Shown here: positions 1 through 6,826 of the stretch, piece by piece
How the letters are laid out: every line of letters begins with the position of its first letter
Numbering within the stretch: the stretch's first letter is position 1
DNA from: Victivallales bacterium
GTDB lineage: Bacteria; Verrucomicrobiota; Lentisphaeria; Oligosphaerales; Oligosphaeraceae
Length of the DNA: 10,941 nucleotides
Reading direction: 5' to 3'
Assembly: GCA_017543165.1 (NCBI GenBank)
Contig: JAFYGL010000674.1
Coordinates: 1-10,941 of the forward strand
Notes under the pieces: model-generated
The model's database searches: none
What the model saw: only the letters and a program-made list of their open reading frames with translations
Told to the model about the DNA's origin: nothing
Translations under genes and position numbers: made by a program

Positions 1-2
1 CC

Positions 3-734
3 TTGAGTGGAGGCGAGACGGAATTCCGTGCCTTGCTGGAGGAGGCCCGCAAGACGCTGGTTTCCCAGAAGGGTGAGGAAATCCGTGCAGGCATAAATCT
101 GGCCTCAGAGGTCAATGCCCGCGCCACTACGCCCGAGGAAATGCAGGAACTGAGGGACATGTACCGCGGCGAGGTGCTTGGCTTCTCAACGCCGCAGCAG
201 TGTTTCCGCTCCATCATGGGAACCAGGGGGGCTGCGGGCCTTCAGGCCGCAATAGACTTTCTCACTGCGGGCTGCGGCGCCGATATCCAGAGCGCCACAC
301 CTTCCAAGAGCCCCGAGGAACTGCGCCGCATAGTGCTGGATTTGCAGTGCGTGCAGGTTCTTAAGACCGTGCTGGACAGGATGGGGGACCTTGCTACCCG
401 CATGGGCAAGCAGTTCCATGAAATATGCAAGATGAATGGCGAGCAGATGACAGGCAAGATAATGGACTTCACGGAACGGAGTTTCGTGTCCTCTGGAGAA
501 ATTGGGGAGTTCATTGGTGACTGCGGCATAATGAAGCTGCTTGCCAGAATGGATTTTTGCAGGGAGCTGACGGCGGTGTTTCGCCAACTTTCTTCCAGGA
601 TGTTTGACAATGAGCAGGACCGCATCCGGCTGGTGGAGGCGGCCCAGGAGCATCTGGACGGCATTGTGGAGGAGGAATACGAGAGTGACGAGGACCAGGA
701 TGAGGAAGAAGGCGGCAAAGGAGGGAGCAGATGA
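3..734 (+). CDS. sctW: T3SS gatekeeper SctW (YopN/CopN/HrpJ family) with fused TyeA-like domain, 5' partial
   Basis: The reading frame is open from the first bases and the TTG at 3 is probably not the true start. The visible 243 residues lack the N-terminal secretion signal and chaperone-binding region expected of the family, so the gene very likely begins upstream. Residues about 10-140 resemble the HrpJ/YopN helical core, including the stretch GADIQSATPSKSPEELRR (92-109), typical of the family. Residues about 148-222 look like TyeA, the partner that in Yersinia is a separate gene, so gate and TyeA are fused here. The family plugs the cytoplasmic export gate and holds back effectors until host contact. 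The last 20 or so residues are strongly acidic (EEEYESDEDQDEEE, 223-236), an extension past the TyeA-like fold. The stop overlaps the next gene by 4 bases, and that gene encodes a probable SycN-type chaperone, which supports the call. Confidence 0.85.
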   Translation: MSGGETEFRALLEEARKTLVSQKGEEIRAGINLASEVNARATTPEEMQELRDMYRGEVLGFSTPQQCFRSIMGTRGAAGLQAAIDFLTAGCGADIQSATPSKSPEELRRIVLDLQCVQVLKTVLDRMGDLATRMGKQFHEICKMNGEQMTGKIMDFTERSFVSSGEIGEFIGDCGIMKLLARMDFCRELTAVFRQLSSRMFDNEQDRIRLVEAAQEHLDGIVEEEYESDEDQDEEEGGKGGSR

Positions 735-1117
735 GCGCACCCAAGTGGCTTGAATCCATTGTCCGCGAGTTTGGCGAGGCTTTGTCGCTGAAGAACTTTG
801 GTCTGAACGAGAAGGGGGCGGCTGTGCTGCGCTTTGAGACTGGCGCATCGCTGCGCTTCGAGTATGCATTCGATTCCCTGGTGCTGGCGATGGTGGTGCC
901 TTCCACAGATGAGCCTGAAAAGGTGCGCCGCGCACTTCTGTATTCCCAGCCGGAACGGAGGCCTGGCTTCAGGCTAAGGGTCACGTATCTTGCCAAAAGC
1001 GAGAGCGTGATGATGGCGGCGCGCCTTTCGGAACGGGAGGTCACTCTTGCCTCGATAAACACGGTGTTCAATGAGTTGTGGAACCTTGCTGAGGACTTCA
1101 GGAGGCGCAGCTTATGA
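731..1117 (+). CDS. T3SS class I chaperone, CesT/SycN-like
   Basis: This small protein of 128 residues has the size and alpha-beta pattern of dimeric class I secretion chaperones (CesT/SycN/Scc family). It shows an N-terminal amphipathic helix (WLESIVREFGEAL, 6-18), a central beta region (about 30-57) and a C-terminal helix (about 104-126). It lies directly after the gatekeeper and starts in its stop codon (ATGA, 731-734), with GGAGG at 720-724, six bases upstream. In Yersinia, SycN sits at the same place after yopN-tyeA and escorts YopN together with YscB, so the gatekeeper is the likely client. No YscB partner is seen here, so it may work as a homodimer or pair with a protein encoded elsewhere. 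Chaperones of this class diverge quickly. The call rests on size, predicted fold and context more than on motifs, and I do not assign a specific symbol. Confidence 0.72.
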   Translation: MSAPKWLESIVREFGEALSLKNFGLNEKGAAVLRFETGASLRFEYAFDSLVLAMVVPSTDEPEKVRRALLYSQPERRPGFRLRVTYLAKSESVMMAARLSEREVTLASINTVFNELWNLAEDFRRRSL

Positions 1118-1497
1118 ATGTAAAAAGGACAACAGAATCCATACGCTTTGACAAGGGGATTTCCGTGGCGGAGTATGTCCAGGGCGAGGTAGGACATTCC
1201 GCCAGGGAGAACCAGGAGCAGGCCTTGCTGCCTGGCTCAACCACTGTCAGCGAGGCTCTGGCCAACATTTTTCCGGAAGGCCAGAGTGTAACAGGAGAGA
1301 TAATGAGCGCATTGGTCGCGGGCAATTCGGCGTTTCTCAGGACCCCGAACGGCTTCAACCAGATTGCGAGGGAGACCATCAGGCTTCTGCGCGGCAAGAA
1401 CACGCCAGCTGCGCAGCGCGCCGTGCGCGAATTGGATGCACTATTGGCGGACACGGAACTTTTCGAGCAGTATCGCGCTGCTCTACTGGAATCATAA
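1114..1497 (+). CDS. sctX: T3SS protein SctX (YscX-like), early secreted export-gate partner
   Basis: The product is a 127-residue soluble protein, close to the 122 residues of Yersinia YscX. It lies in the YscX position, between the gatekeeper/chaperone pair and sctV. The N-terminal part (DKGISVAEYVQGE, about 13-25) and the middle LPG...LANIFPEGQS followed by a helical C-terminus resemble my recollection of YscX, but similarity is modest. In Yersinia, YscX is an early export substrate that needs YscY as chaperone and binds the cytoplasmic domain of the export gate YscV. The gene overlaps the preceding chaperone by 4 bases (1114-1117), with GGAGG 8 bases upstream of ATG, and ends three bases before sctV. 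A YscY-like gene is not next to it but appears about 5.3 kb downstream (6823-7167). An alternative reading is an unrelated small secreted protein. Confidence 0.65.
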   Translation: MNVKRTTESIRFDKGISVAEYVQGEVGHSARENQEQALLPGSTTVSEALANIFPEGQSVTGEIMSALVAGNSAFLRTPNGFNQIARETIRLLRGKNTPAAQRAVRELDALLADTELFEQYRAALLES

Positions 1498-1500
1498 GAG

Positions 1501-3591
1501 ATGCTATCAAGACTGACAAATTTCAGCAACGTATTCAGCAAGTTCGGCGACTTGGTGCTGGCATTGCTGATTGTGTGCATCATCGGGCTGCTGATCATTC
1601 CGCTGCCCACGAACATTGTTGACCTGCTCATCGCAACGAACATAATGATATCGACTGTGATGCTCATGCTGTCGTTGTACCTGCCGCGTGCCTTGAACTT
1701 CTCCACATTCCCGTCCATGCTGTTGTTTACCACCTTGTTCCGCCTGGCGTTGAACGTGACAACCACCCGTCTTATCCTGCTGAGGGGAAATGCAGGTGAA
1801 ATCATCTACACATTCGGCAACTTCGTGGTTGGCGGCAACTTCGTGGTTGGCGCGGTCATATTCCTGATCATCACCATCGTGCAGTTCGTGGTCATTGCAA
1901 AAGGTGCTGAACGTGTGTCTGAAGTCGCCGCGCGTTTCACATTGGACGCCATGCCTGGAAAGCAGATGTCCATTGACGCGGATTTGAGGGCAGGCGCCAT
2001 TGACCAGGAAACAGCCAAGATGCGCAGAAATGAACTTGCAAAGGAATCCCAGTTGTACGGTGCCATGGACGGTGCCATGAAGTTCGTCAAAGGCGATGCC
2101 ATCGCCGGTTTGATAATGACCGCCATCAACGTGGTTGGCGGTATCTGCATTGGCGCGTTCATGAACGGAATGGAGGTAATGAAGGCCATCCAGAAGTACT
2201 CCATTCTGACCATTGGCGACGGCTTGGTTTCCCAGATACCAGCGCTGCTGGTGTCCATCACCGCAGGTGTCATAGTCACTCGTGTCGGTGATGAGAACAA
2301 CAAGCCTCTGGGCCAGGACATCATAGACCAGTTCTTCGCGCAGCCGAAGGCGATTCTGCTGGGCGCGGCCATGCTGGTCTGCATAGGGCTTATACCTGGC
2401 TTCCCCAAGATTCAGATTTTCGGCCTGGCATTGTTTGTGGCGGCGGTGGGCTGGAGCCTTATGTTGAAAGCCAAGATTGCGGCTGCCAGGAAAGCAAAGG
2501 CGGAGGACCCATTGGCGGCGGCGGCTCCCTCGGAGGGAAACCAGCCCAGGCCCAAGAAGAAGGAAGGGGACGATTTCTCCATGGTGGTGCCTCTTACTGT
2601 CGATATTGATGCGGACATTCGCGGCGCATTGACATACGAGGAATTGAATGACCAGATAATGACGATTCGCCGCGCCTTGTACCACGATTTGGGCGTGCCT
2701 TTCCCAGGCATCAACCTCAGTCTGAACCCAGCCATGAAGGATGGGCGCTACCGTCTGCTTGTGAACGAAGTGCCCGTGTCCGAAGGCGCCTTGCGCAAAG
2801 GCTGGCTCTTTGCGCTTGAAACGGGGGACAACCTGGAGGCCACTGGCATCAGCTTTGAGAACGGCAAGGCATTCCTGTCTGGATATGAGACCAACTGGGT
2901 GAAGGAGGAGTTCAAGTCCAAGCTGGATGAAAGCGGCATACGCTATCTGAACTTGAACGCGGTGCTGACGTATCACCTGTCAGGTGTGCTGCGCCGCTAT
3001 GCACATGAGTTCCTGTCCTTGCAGGAGACCAGGCTTTTGTTCGACCACATGGAGCGCGAGGCGCCTGAACTGGTCAAGGAAGTGCAGCGTGTCCTGCCAT
3101 TGCAGAAGATTACGGATGTGCTTCAGCGTCTGGTCCAGGAAGGAATCTGCATCAGGGATTTGAAACGCATAACTCAGACACTCATCGAGTGGGGGCAGAA
3201 GGAAAAGGACACTGTCCTGCTTGTGGAGTACGTGCGCTCTTCATTGTCCCGCTACATAAGCTACAAGTTTTCTGGCGGGCAGAACATCATGGCGGCGTAT
3301 TTGCTTGATCCGCAGATGGAGGAGCTTATCCGCAAGTCCGTGAGGCAGACCTCGGGAGGCAGCTATCTGGCAATGGACCCCTCCACGGTGCGCTCCATTC
3401 TTGCTGTTGTCAAGAAGAACATAGGCGACCTGGCGAAGATACCGCAGAAGCCCGTTATCATAGTTTCCGTGGATATACGGCGCTATTTCCGCAAGATGAT
3501 AGAGAAGGACTACTACGAACTGCCAGTGTTGAGTTTCCAGGAACTGTCCCAGGAAATCAATATCCAGCCATTGGGGAGGCTTAAGCTGTGA
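1501..3591 (+). CDS. sctV: T3SS export gate protein SctV (FHIPEP family)
   Basis: This is the large inner-membrane export gate, 696 residues, the normal size for YscV/CdsV. The N-terminal half (about 17-325) carries roughly eight hydrophobic segments. The FHIPEP signature is clear: ERVSEVAARFTLDAMPGKQM (137-156) followed by SIDADLRAG. The Lys/Pro-rich linker at about 325-358 leads to the cytoplasmic domain (about 360-696). In the family this domain forms the nonameric ring that docks chaperone-substrate complexes and the gatekeeper. The presence of needle, SctD and SctW genes in the operon argues against its being the flagellar homologue FlhA. Translation starts at ATG 1501, three bases after the sctX stop. 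The ribosome site is weak, so coupling to sctX is likely. The stop overlaps sctD by 4 bases. The GNFVVG doublet (106-117) is a normal family feature. Confidence 0.97.
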   Translation: MLSRLTNFSNVFSKFGDLVLALLIVCIIGLLIIPLPTNIVDLLIATNIMISTVMLMLSLYLPRALNFSTFPSMLLFTTLFRLALNVTTTRLILLRGNAGEIIYTFGNFVVGGNFVVGAVIFLIITIVQFVVIAKGAERVSEVAARFTLDAMPGKQMSIDADLRAGAIDQETAKMRRNELAKESQLYGAMDGAMKFVKGDAIAGLIMTAINVVGGICIGAFMNGMEVMKAIQKYSILTIGDGLVSQIPALLVSITAGVIVTRVGDENNKPLGQDIIDQFFAQPKAILLGAAMLVCIGLIPGFPKIQIFGLALFVAAVGWSLMLKAKIAAARKAKAEDPLAAAAPSEGNQPRPKKKEGDDFSMVVPLTVDIDADIRGALTYEELNDQIMTIRRALYHDLGVPFPGINLSLNPAMKDGRYRLLVNEVPVSEGALRKGWLFALETGDNLEATGISFENGKAFLSGYETNWVKEEFKSKLDESGIRYLNLNAVLTYHLSGVLRRYAHEFLSLQETRLLFDHMEREAPELVKEVQRVLPLQKITDVLQRLVQEGICIRDLKRITQTLIEWGQKEKDTVLLVEYVRSSLSRYISYKFSGGQNIMAAYLLDPQMEELIRKSVRQTSGGSYLAMDPSTVRSILAVVKKNIGDLAKIPQKPVIIVSVDIRRYFRKMIEKDYYELPVLSFQELSQEINIQPLGRLKL

Positions 3592-4871
3592 ATCTGATAT
3601 TGAAAATAGTCCAGGGTCCCAATGCTGGGGCTGAGGTTGCCTTGATAGAAGGCGTGAATGTGAAGCTGGGCAAGAGCGACGAGTGCGATGTCGTGCTCAA
3701 CGACCAGACCCTGCCTGATGTGGTATGCGAGATAGAGGTGGGCTCTGAGCGCGTGATGATGCTTCTGCCAGGCGGCGCACAGGAACGTATGGAGCCATAC
3801 CGCGTGAAGGTCTTTGAAACCACGGCGATTGCCATTGGCCCTGCGGACGAGCCCTGGGGGCAGCTTGTCTGGCCGGATCCCGAGGAAGAGAAGAAGGAGG
3901 AGGAGGTTCCGCAGGAACCAGAGGAAGTTGCGCCTCCGCCGCCACGATTCAAGAAATTGCAGATTGCATTGCTGGTGGTGCTGATTCTGGTTGTGCTGCT
4001 GGAGTTCCTGGTGTGGCTGTTCTGGCCCACTGTGAATGACGGCATGTCGCGGGTGAGAAAATGGTGGCAGATTAAATATGAGGACTGGACGACGGATGAA
4101 TTGGAGAAGGCGGCCAAGCCCATCCATGTGCGCACTTTGACTGAACTTGCGGATGTGTACAAGGTGTCGGCGACAGTCCCCTCGCAGCACAGCGACAGGA
4201 AGGCGACCCTGGAAGGCAATGTGAGGACCAGGGCTGAACGCCTGAGATTGACAGCCGAGGCGTACAGTGTACAGCCTAATCTGACTGTGAAGTTGACTGA
4301 CGACGAGACCATGAAGCAGGCGGTCCATGAGGTGCTTGAGATGATAGTGCCTGGAAAACTCACGATAGTCGAGGCGGCGGACAGGAAACTGGTGCTTTCA
4401 GGGCGTGTCAAGGACATTTCATTGCTGAAGCGTGTGCTGGCGGCCTTGAAGCAGGATGTGCCGTACCTCACCAATGTGGATTGCTCGAAAGTGGAGATAA
4501 ATCCCGATGAGGAACAGGTTTCGGAAGAGTTGGATGTGGATGTCAGGCCAGTTGTCAAGAACACTGGCGCCAGTTCCTCAGGCGATGCCAGTTCCTCAGG
4601 CGACGCCAGTTCCTCAAGCGCCGCGACCGCAGATGCAACGGATGCTGGGAAAACTTTGCCGAAGGAAGAAACAAAGGAAGTCAAGTTCAGGAAGCTGGAG
4701 GCGAAGTTGCCAGTGGTTGGTGTAATGACCACGCCATATCCGTGCATAGTATCGAGAAATGGCGAGAGGATTGTGGAAGGAGGGGAGTTCCTGGGTTATA
4801 TTGTGGACAAAATTGGGGCGGATGTCATTCTTCTCCGTAAAGGAAGGACGACATACGAGTGGAGGCCATGA
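3588..4871 (+). CDS. sctD: T3SS inner-membrane ring protein SctD (YscD/CdsD-like)
   Basis: At 427 residues this matches YscD in length and layout. Residues 1-88 form an FHA-like cytoplasmic domain (LKIVQGPNAGAEVALIEG, then LGKSDECDVVLND). A Glu/Pro-rich linker follows (about 95-120). One membrane segment spans about 124-146 (LQIALLVVLILVVLLEFLVW). The periplasmic part has two BON-like segments (about 177-232 and 240-305). After them comes a Ser/Ala/Asp linker with three 18-bp repeats, and a final module of about 60 residues (GVMTTPYPCIVSRNGERI, then a beta-rich end in YEWRP). SctD forms the outer of the two inner-membrane rings around SctJ and anchors the cytoplasmic sorting platform by its FHA domain. 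The start is GTG at 3588, with GGGGAGG at 3573-3579, and overlaps the sctV stop (GTGA). The C-terminal module may be a third ring-building domain; its fold is inferred only. Confidence 0.9.
   Translation: MNLILKIVQGPNAGAEVALIEGVNVKLGKSDECDVVLNDQTLPDVVCEIEVGSERVMMLLPGGAQERMEPYRVKVFETTAIAIGPADEPWGQLVWPDPEEEKKEEEVPQEPEEVAPPPPRFKKLQIALLVVLILVVLLEFLVWLFWPTVNDGMSRVRKWWQIKYEDWTTDELEKAAKPIHVRTLTELADVYKVSATVPSQHSDRKATLEGNVRTRAERLRLTAEAYSVQPNLTVKLTDDETMKQAVHEVLEMIVPGKLTIVEAADRKLVLSGRVKDISLLKRVLAALKQDVPYLTNVDCSKVEINPDEEQVSEELDVDVRPVVKNTGASSSGDASSSGDASSSSAATADATDAGKTLPKEETKEVKFRKLEAKLPVVGVMTTPYPCIVSRNGERIVEGGEFLGYIVDKIGADVILLRKGRTTYEWRP
4569..4622 (+). repeat. Three 18-bp direct repeats inside sctD
   Basis: Three adjacent in-frame 18-bp units run at 4569-4586, 4587-4604 and 4605-4622. 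Units 1 and 2 differ only in the last base; unit 3 differs at a few positions near its end. They encode ASSSGD, ASSSGD and ASSSSA. They lie in the periplasmic linker of SctD between the BON-like segments and the C-terminal module, where length variation should be tolerated. Near-identity of the first two units suggests recent duplication. Confidence 0.9.
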
Positions 4872-5098
4872 TGAAGCTTCTTGAATTGGAGAAAGAGCTG
4901 GCTGGCGCCGACGGTGTTGCGAAGATGAAGCAATACGATGAGGTGTTGCTTGCATTGGATGCGCGCATTGCGGTTGCCTTGCAGAAAGGCATGCCGCCCA
5001 GTGAATACGCCAAGGCCGAGAAGTTGAAGGATGCGGTCGTTGTGGCAAGAAAATTGTTGCGCCTTGAAGTTCGCGAGAACGGGGCGCAGGGTAAATAA
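4871..5098 (+). CDS. sctE: T3SS needle co-chaperone SctE (YscE/PscE-like)
   Basis: This small helical protein (75 residues from ATG 4871) matches the YscE/PscE family in size and in the two-helix pattern: a first helix with LALDARIAVALQKG, a turn at MPPSEY, then a second helix (AEKLKDAVVVARKLLRLE). In Yersinia and Pseudomonas this protein pairs with the SctG TPR protein to hold the needle subunit as a soluble monomer in the cytoplasm. The D-E-F-G gene order supports that role. The start is ambiguous. ATG 4871 has GGAGG (4861-4865) at a good 5-base spacing. ATG 4868 would give the ATGA overlap common in this operon but leaves only 2 bases of spacing. GTG 4859 is also in frame. The gene is followed by the longest gap in the window. 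Confidence 0.75.
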   Translation: MKLLELEKELAGADGVAKMKQYDEVLLALDARIAVALQKGMPPSEYAKAEKLKDAVVVARKLLRLEVRENGAQGK

Positions 5099-5103
5099 AA
5101 AAC

Positions 5104-5118
5104 GGTGGTTTTTCCACC
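5104..5118. other. Short hairpin in the sctE-sctF gap
   Basis: A perfect 5-bp stem, GGTGG (5104-5108) and CCACC (5114-5118), encloses a TTTTT loop in the only sizeable intergenic gap of the window (5099-5148). On the + strand it is not followed by a T-run, so it does not look like an intrinsic terminator for this operon. On the - strand the same stem is followed by a run of T residues and would look terminator-like, though no - strand gene is evident. It could be an mRNA processing or stabilising element just upstream of the needle gene; this is inference. Confidence 0.4.
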
Positions 5119-5134
5119 AGGAAACAACAAACAA

Positions 5135-5148
5135 GAGAGGAAACAAAA
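5135..5148 (+). promoter_or_regulatory. Ribosome binding site and A-rich leader of sctF
   Basis: GAGAGG at 5135-5140 lies 8 bases before ATG 5149, with an A-rich spacer (AAACAAAA). Most other genes here start inside or beside the preceding stop codon, whereas sctF has a separate, unstructured leader. That would favour independent, efficient translation of the needle subunit, which is needed in many copies. Confidence 0.6.
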
Positions 5149-5454
5149 ATGGCAGTAGGACTAGTTACGGCGGCGACGAATGTCACTGATTACGATCCCC
5201 ACATTACTTCTGGCGCGACTGCAGATTTCATCCATACCGATGAAGTCTATACGGGCTTGATTGCCTCCGCAAAGGCAATGGAAGACCGTCTTGCACAGTC
5301 ATTGAAGAACTACAACGAGCATCCAGATGTGCAGGCCAACTTGCAGCAGTTGCAGTATGACTTGCAGGCCTGGAACCTGGCATTGACAACAATGACCAAC
5401 ATCCAGAAGAACATGTCGGATGCGCTTAACTCAATTGCATCCAACTTCCGTTGA
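5149..5454 (+). CDS. sctF: T3SS needle subunit SctF
   Basis: The 101-residue product fits the needle family (YscF/MxiH/PrgI), slightly long because of about 20 extra N-terminal residues. The C-terminal half is a helical hairpin with a family-like turn and second helix: NYNEHPD (54-60), then LQQLQYDLQAWNLALT (65-80), ending in ALNSIASNFR. There is no signal peptide, as expected for a protein exported through the injectisome itself. Subunits polymerise outside the cell into the hollow needle. In the cytoplasm the flanking SctE and SctG products should keep it monomeric. The gene has its own good ribosome site and leader, and its stop overlaps the next start by one base (TGATG). Needle genes are short and variable, but size, pattern and the E-F-G context agree. 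Confidence 0.9.
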   Translation: MAVGLVTAATNVTDYDPHITSGATADFIHTDEVYTGLIASAKAMEDRLAQSLKNYNEHPDVQANLQQLQYDLQAWNLALTTMTNIQKNMSDALNSIASNFR

Positions 5455-5822
5455 TGTTTGAGCTTGAGACAGAAGAAGCACGCTTGTTGTTGAACATTGC
5501 CCTGATGGCCATAGGGCGGAACAGATTCCAGTCCGCATTGAAGATAATGGCGGTATTGGATCTTTACCGCCCTGACCAGGAGGCACTGGCCTCCGTCAAG
5601 GCAATTTTCCTGATCAGCACCTTGAACTTCCAGGGGGCTGTGGACTACATTGACAATGTGGGGCTGGTGCAGTTCCCGCAGTCGGCAATGTTGCAGGCGT
5701 TCAAAGGAATGGCATATCTGCGCATGGATAAGCGCAGGGAGGCCGAGGAGCCACTGCAAATAGCCGCCAATCAGACGGCTGATTCTGCGGCGGCGCAATT
5801 AGCAAGGGATCTGCTAAAATGA
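5454..5822 (+). CDS. sctG: T3SS needle chaperone SctG (YscG-like, TPR fold)
   Basis: The product has 122 residues, close to YscG (115). It is all-helical with TPR-like pairs, for example ARLLLNIALMAIGRNRFQSA near the start and AMLQAFKGMAYLRMDKRREA farther on. In Ysc systems SctG cups the C-terminal helix of the needle subunit, with SctE bracing it, and so prevents polymerisation inside the cell. Position immediately after sctF is the classic one. I chose ATG 5454, which overlaps the sctF stop by one base; TTG 5451 is directly upstream in the same frame. No clear ribosome site precedes it, so translation probably depends on sctF. The stop overlaps sctI by 4 bases. The YscH gene that follows yscG in Yersinia is absent. 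Confidence 0.82.
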   Translation: MFELETEEARLLLNIALMAIGRNRFQSALKIMAVLDLYRPDQEALASVKAIFLISTLNFQGAVDYIDNVGLVQFPQSAMLQAFKGMAYLRMDKRREAEEPLQIAANQTADSAAAQLARDLLK

Positions 5823-6214
5823 CAGATGGAATGATAGTGGAGGCGATTCGCTCCGTCAAATTGACTGGAACTGCCTCGGATGCACAGGCTGCGGCTGGCA
5901 CTGCGCCAGTTGCAAATCCTGACGCCGTGGCGAAGTTCCAGGCCGCGATGGACGTTGAAGAAGTCGAGAAGGTGGATGCCGTGCCGTTTGTGGACGAGAT
6001 GTCCGCCGTATGGCGTTCTACACAGGCCAATCACCAGGGCTTGCTGCATCGCATCAAGGCCTTGAATGAGATGAACGCGCAGGGCGGCGTCAACATTGGC
6101 AATCTGACCGAGTTGCAGTATGAGGTGGCAACCTTGTCTTTCCAGCAGGAAGTTGTGAGCAAGGTTGCGGACAAGACAAGCAACGCCATCCAGACGCTCA
6201 TCAAGAACCAGTAG
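5819..6214 (+). CDS. sctI: T3SS inner rod protein SctI
   Basis: The 131-residue product resembles the YscI/CdsI inner rod. It has a variable, Ala-rich N-terminal half and a conserved-looking helical C-terminus: LTELQYEVATLSFQQEVVSK (97-116), then VADKTSNAIQTLIKNQ to the end. That final amphipathic helix, ending near the last residue, is the hallmark of the family. The rod links the export gate to the needle in the periplasm and takes part in the switch from early to late substrates. The gene starts in the sctG stop (ATGA) and is followed after 15 bases by sctJ, the same I-J order as in Yersinia. No signal peptide is present, as expected for a protein exported by the system itself. Confidence 0.86.
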   Translation: MTDGMIVEAIRSVKLTGTASDAQAAAGTAPVANPDAVAKFQAAMDVEEVEKVDAVPFVDEMSAVWRSTQANHQGLLHRIKALNEMNAQGGVNIGNLTELQYEVATLSFQQEVVSKVADKTSNAIQTLIKNQ

Positions 6215-6229
6215 CAAGGACTTTTTAAA

Positions 6230-6826
6230 ATGTTGAAACGAAAGGGATTGCTGAAATACACGGCTTTGTGTGCCCTGTTGCTTGCGGGGTGCAAGACTGA
6301 GGCCACTTTGCATTCGCAGCTGGATGAAAAGCAGGCCAACTTGGTCATGGCGGCATTGCTTGGTGAAGGGATTGATTGCCGCAAGACCGCTGGCGAAGAG
6401 AATACCTGGAATGTGCTCATTGACAACAAGGACTTTGCCAGGGCTGTCAATTTGCTGGAAAGCAAGGGGCTGCCCCGCAGGAATTTCATGGGAATATCCG
6501 AGGTGTTCAAGAAGTCAGGCATGATCAGCTCCCCTACAGAGGAACGCATACGCTTCATGGATGCCCTGGCGCAGGACTTGTCCCGCACGATTGCGGGGAT
6601 AGATGGTGTCCTGGACGCACGTGTCCATATTGTGCTGCCTGAGAACGACCCCTTTGCGAAGAATGCATTGCCCAGTTCGGCTGCTGTGGCGATTCGCAGC
6701 CGTTGGAATGCGGATGTGGAGGCATTCATCCCGCAGATCAAGAGCCTGGTCAGGAATTCCATTGAGGGGCTTCAGTACGAGAAGATCACAGTCACTGTGT
6801 TCAAGGATGAAATGCCTAAACAATGA
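6230..6826 (+). CDS. sctJ: T3SS inner-membrane ring lipoprotein SctJ (YscJ/EscJ-like)
   Basis: A lipoprotein signal is plain: a short basic start (MLKRKG), a hydrophobic stretch, and the lipobox LLAGC with Cys21 as the lipidated residue. The mature protein has the two ring-building segments of the YscJ/FliF family: residues about 22-75 (ANLVMAALLGEGIDCRK, then DFARAVNLLESKGLPR) and about 100-192 (TEERIRFMDALAQDLSRTIA, then VLDARVHIVLPENDP). The protein ends at residue 198 with FKDEMPKQ, soon after the second domain. It therefore lacks the C-terminal membrane helix found in YscJ and PrgK, and is like the shorter EscJ. The next gene starts inside its stop codon, and I see no frameshift that would restore a tail. 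AAGGA at 6216-6220 lies 9 bases before ATG. Confidence 0.94.
   Translation: MLKRKGLLKYTALCALLLAGCKTEATLHSQLDEKQANLVMAALLGEGIDCRKTAGEENTWNVLIDNKDFARAVNLLESKGLPRRNFMGISEVFKKSGMISSPTEERIRFMDALAQDLSRTIAGIDGVLDARVHIVLPENDPFAKNALPSSAAVAIRSRWNADVEAFIPQIKSLVRNSIEGLQYEKITVTVFKDEMPKQ

Noticed and set aside
1816..1851. Exact 18-bp duplication in sctV (GNFVVG twice)
   Set aside because: The amino-acid doublet is a normal conserved feature of SctV proteins; only the base identity is curious, and that may be chance codon choice.
1507..2976. Long - strand open frame opposite sctV
   Set aside because: It is fully antisense to the clear SctV gene, its translation is His/Gln-rich and of random character, and it has no recognisable family. 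It is a shadow of biased codon use.
4507..4725. Short + strand open frame within sctD
   Set aside because: It lies inside sctD in another frame, has no good ribosome site, and its Pro/Gln repeats are the out-of-frame reading of the 18-bp units.
3581..4747. Long - strand open frame opposite sctD
   Set aside because: Its Ser/Thr-rich translation mirrors the codons of sctD, and no domain or ribosome site supports it.
5099..5120. Intrinsic terminator after sctE
   Set aside because: On the + strand the stem is only 5 bp and no T-run follows it; the T-run lies in the loop. On the - strand it looks terminator-like, but no - strand gene needs it.
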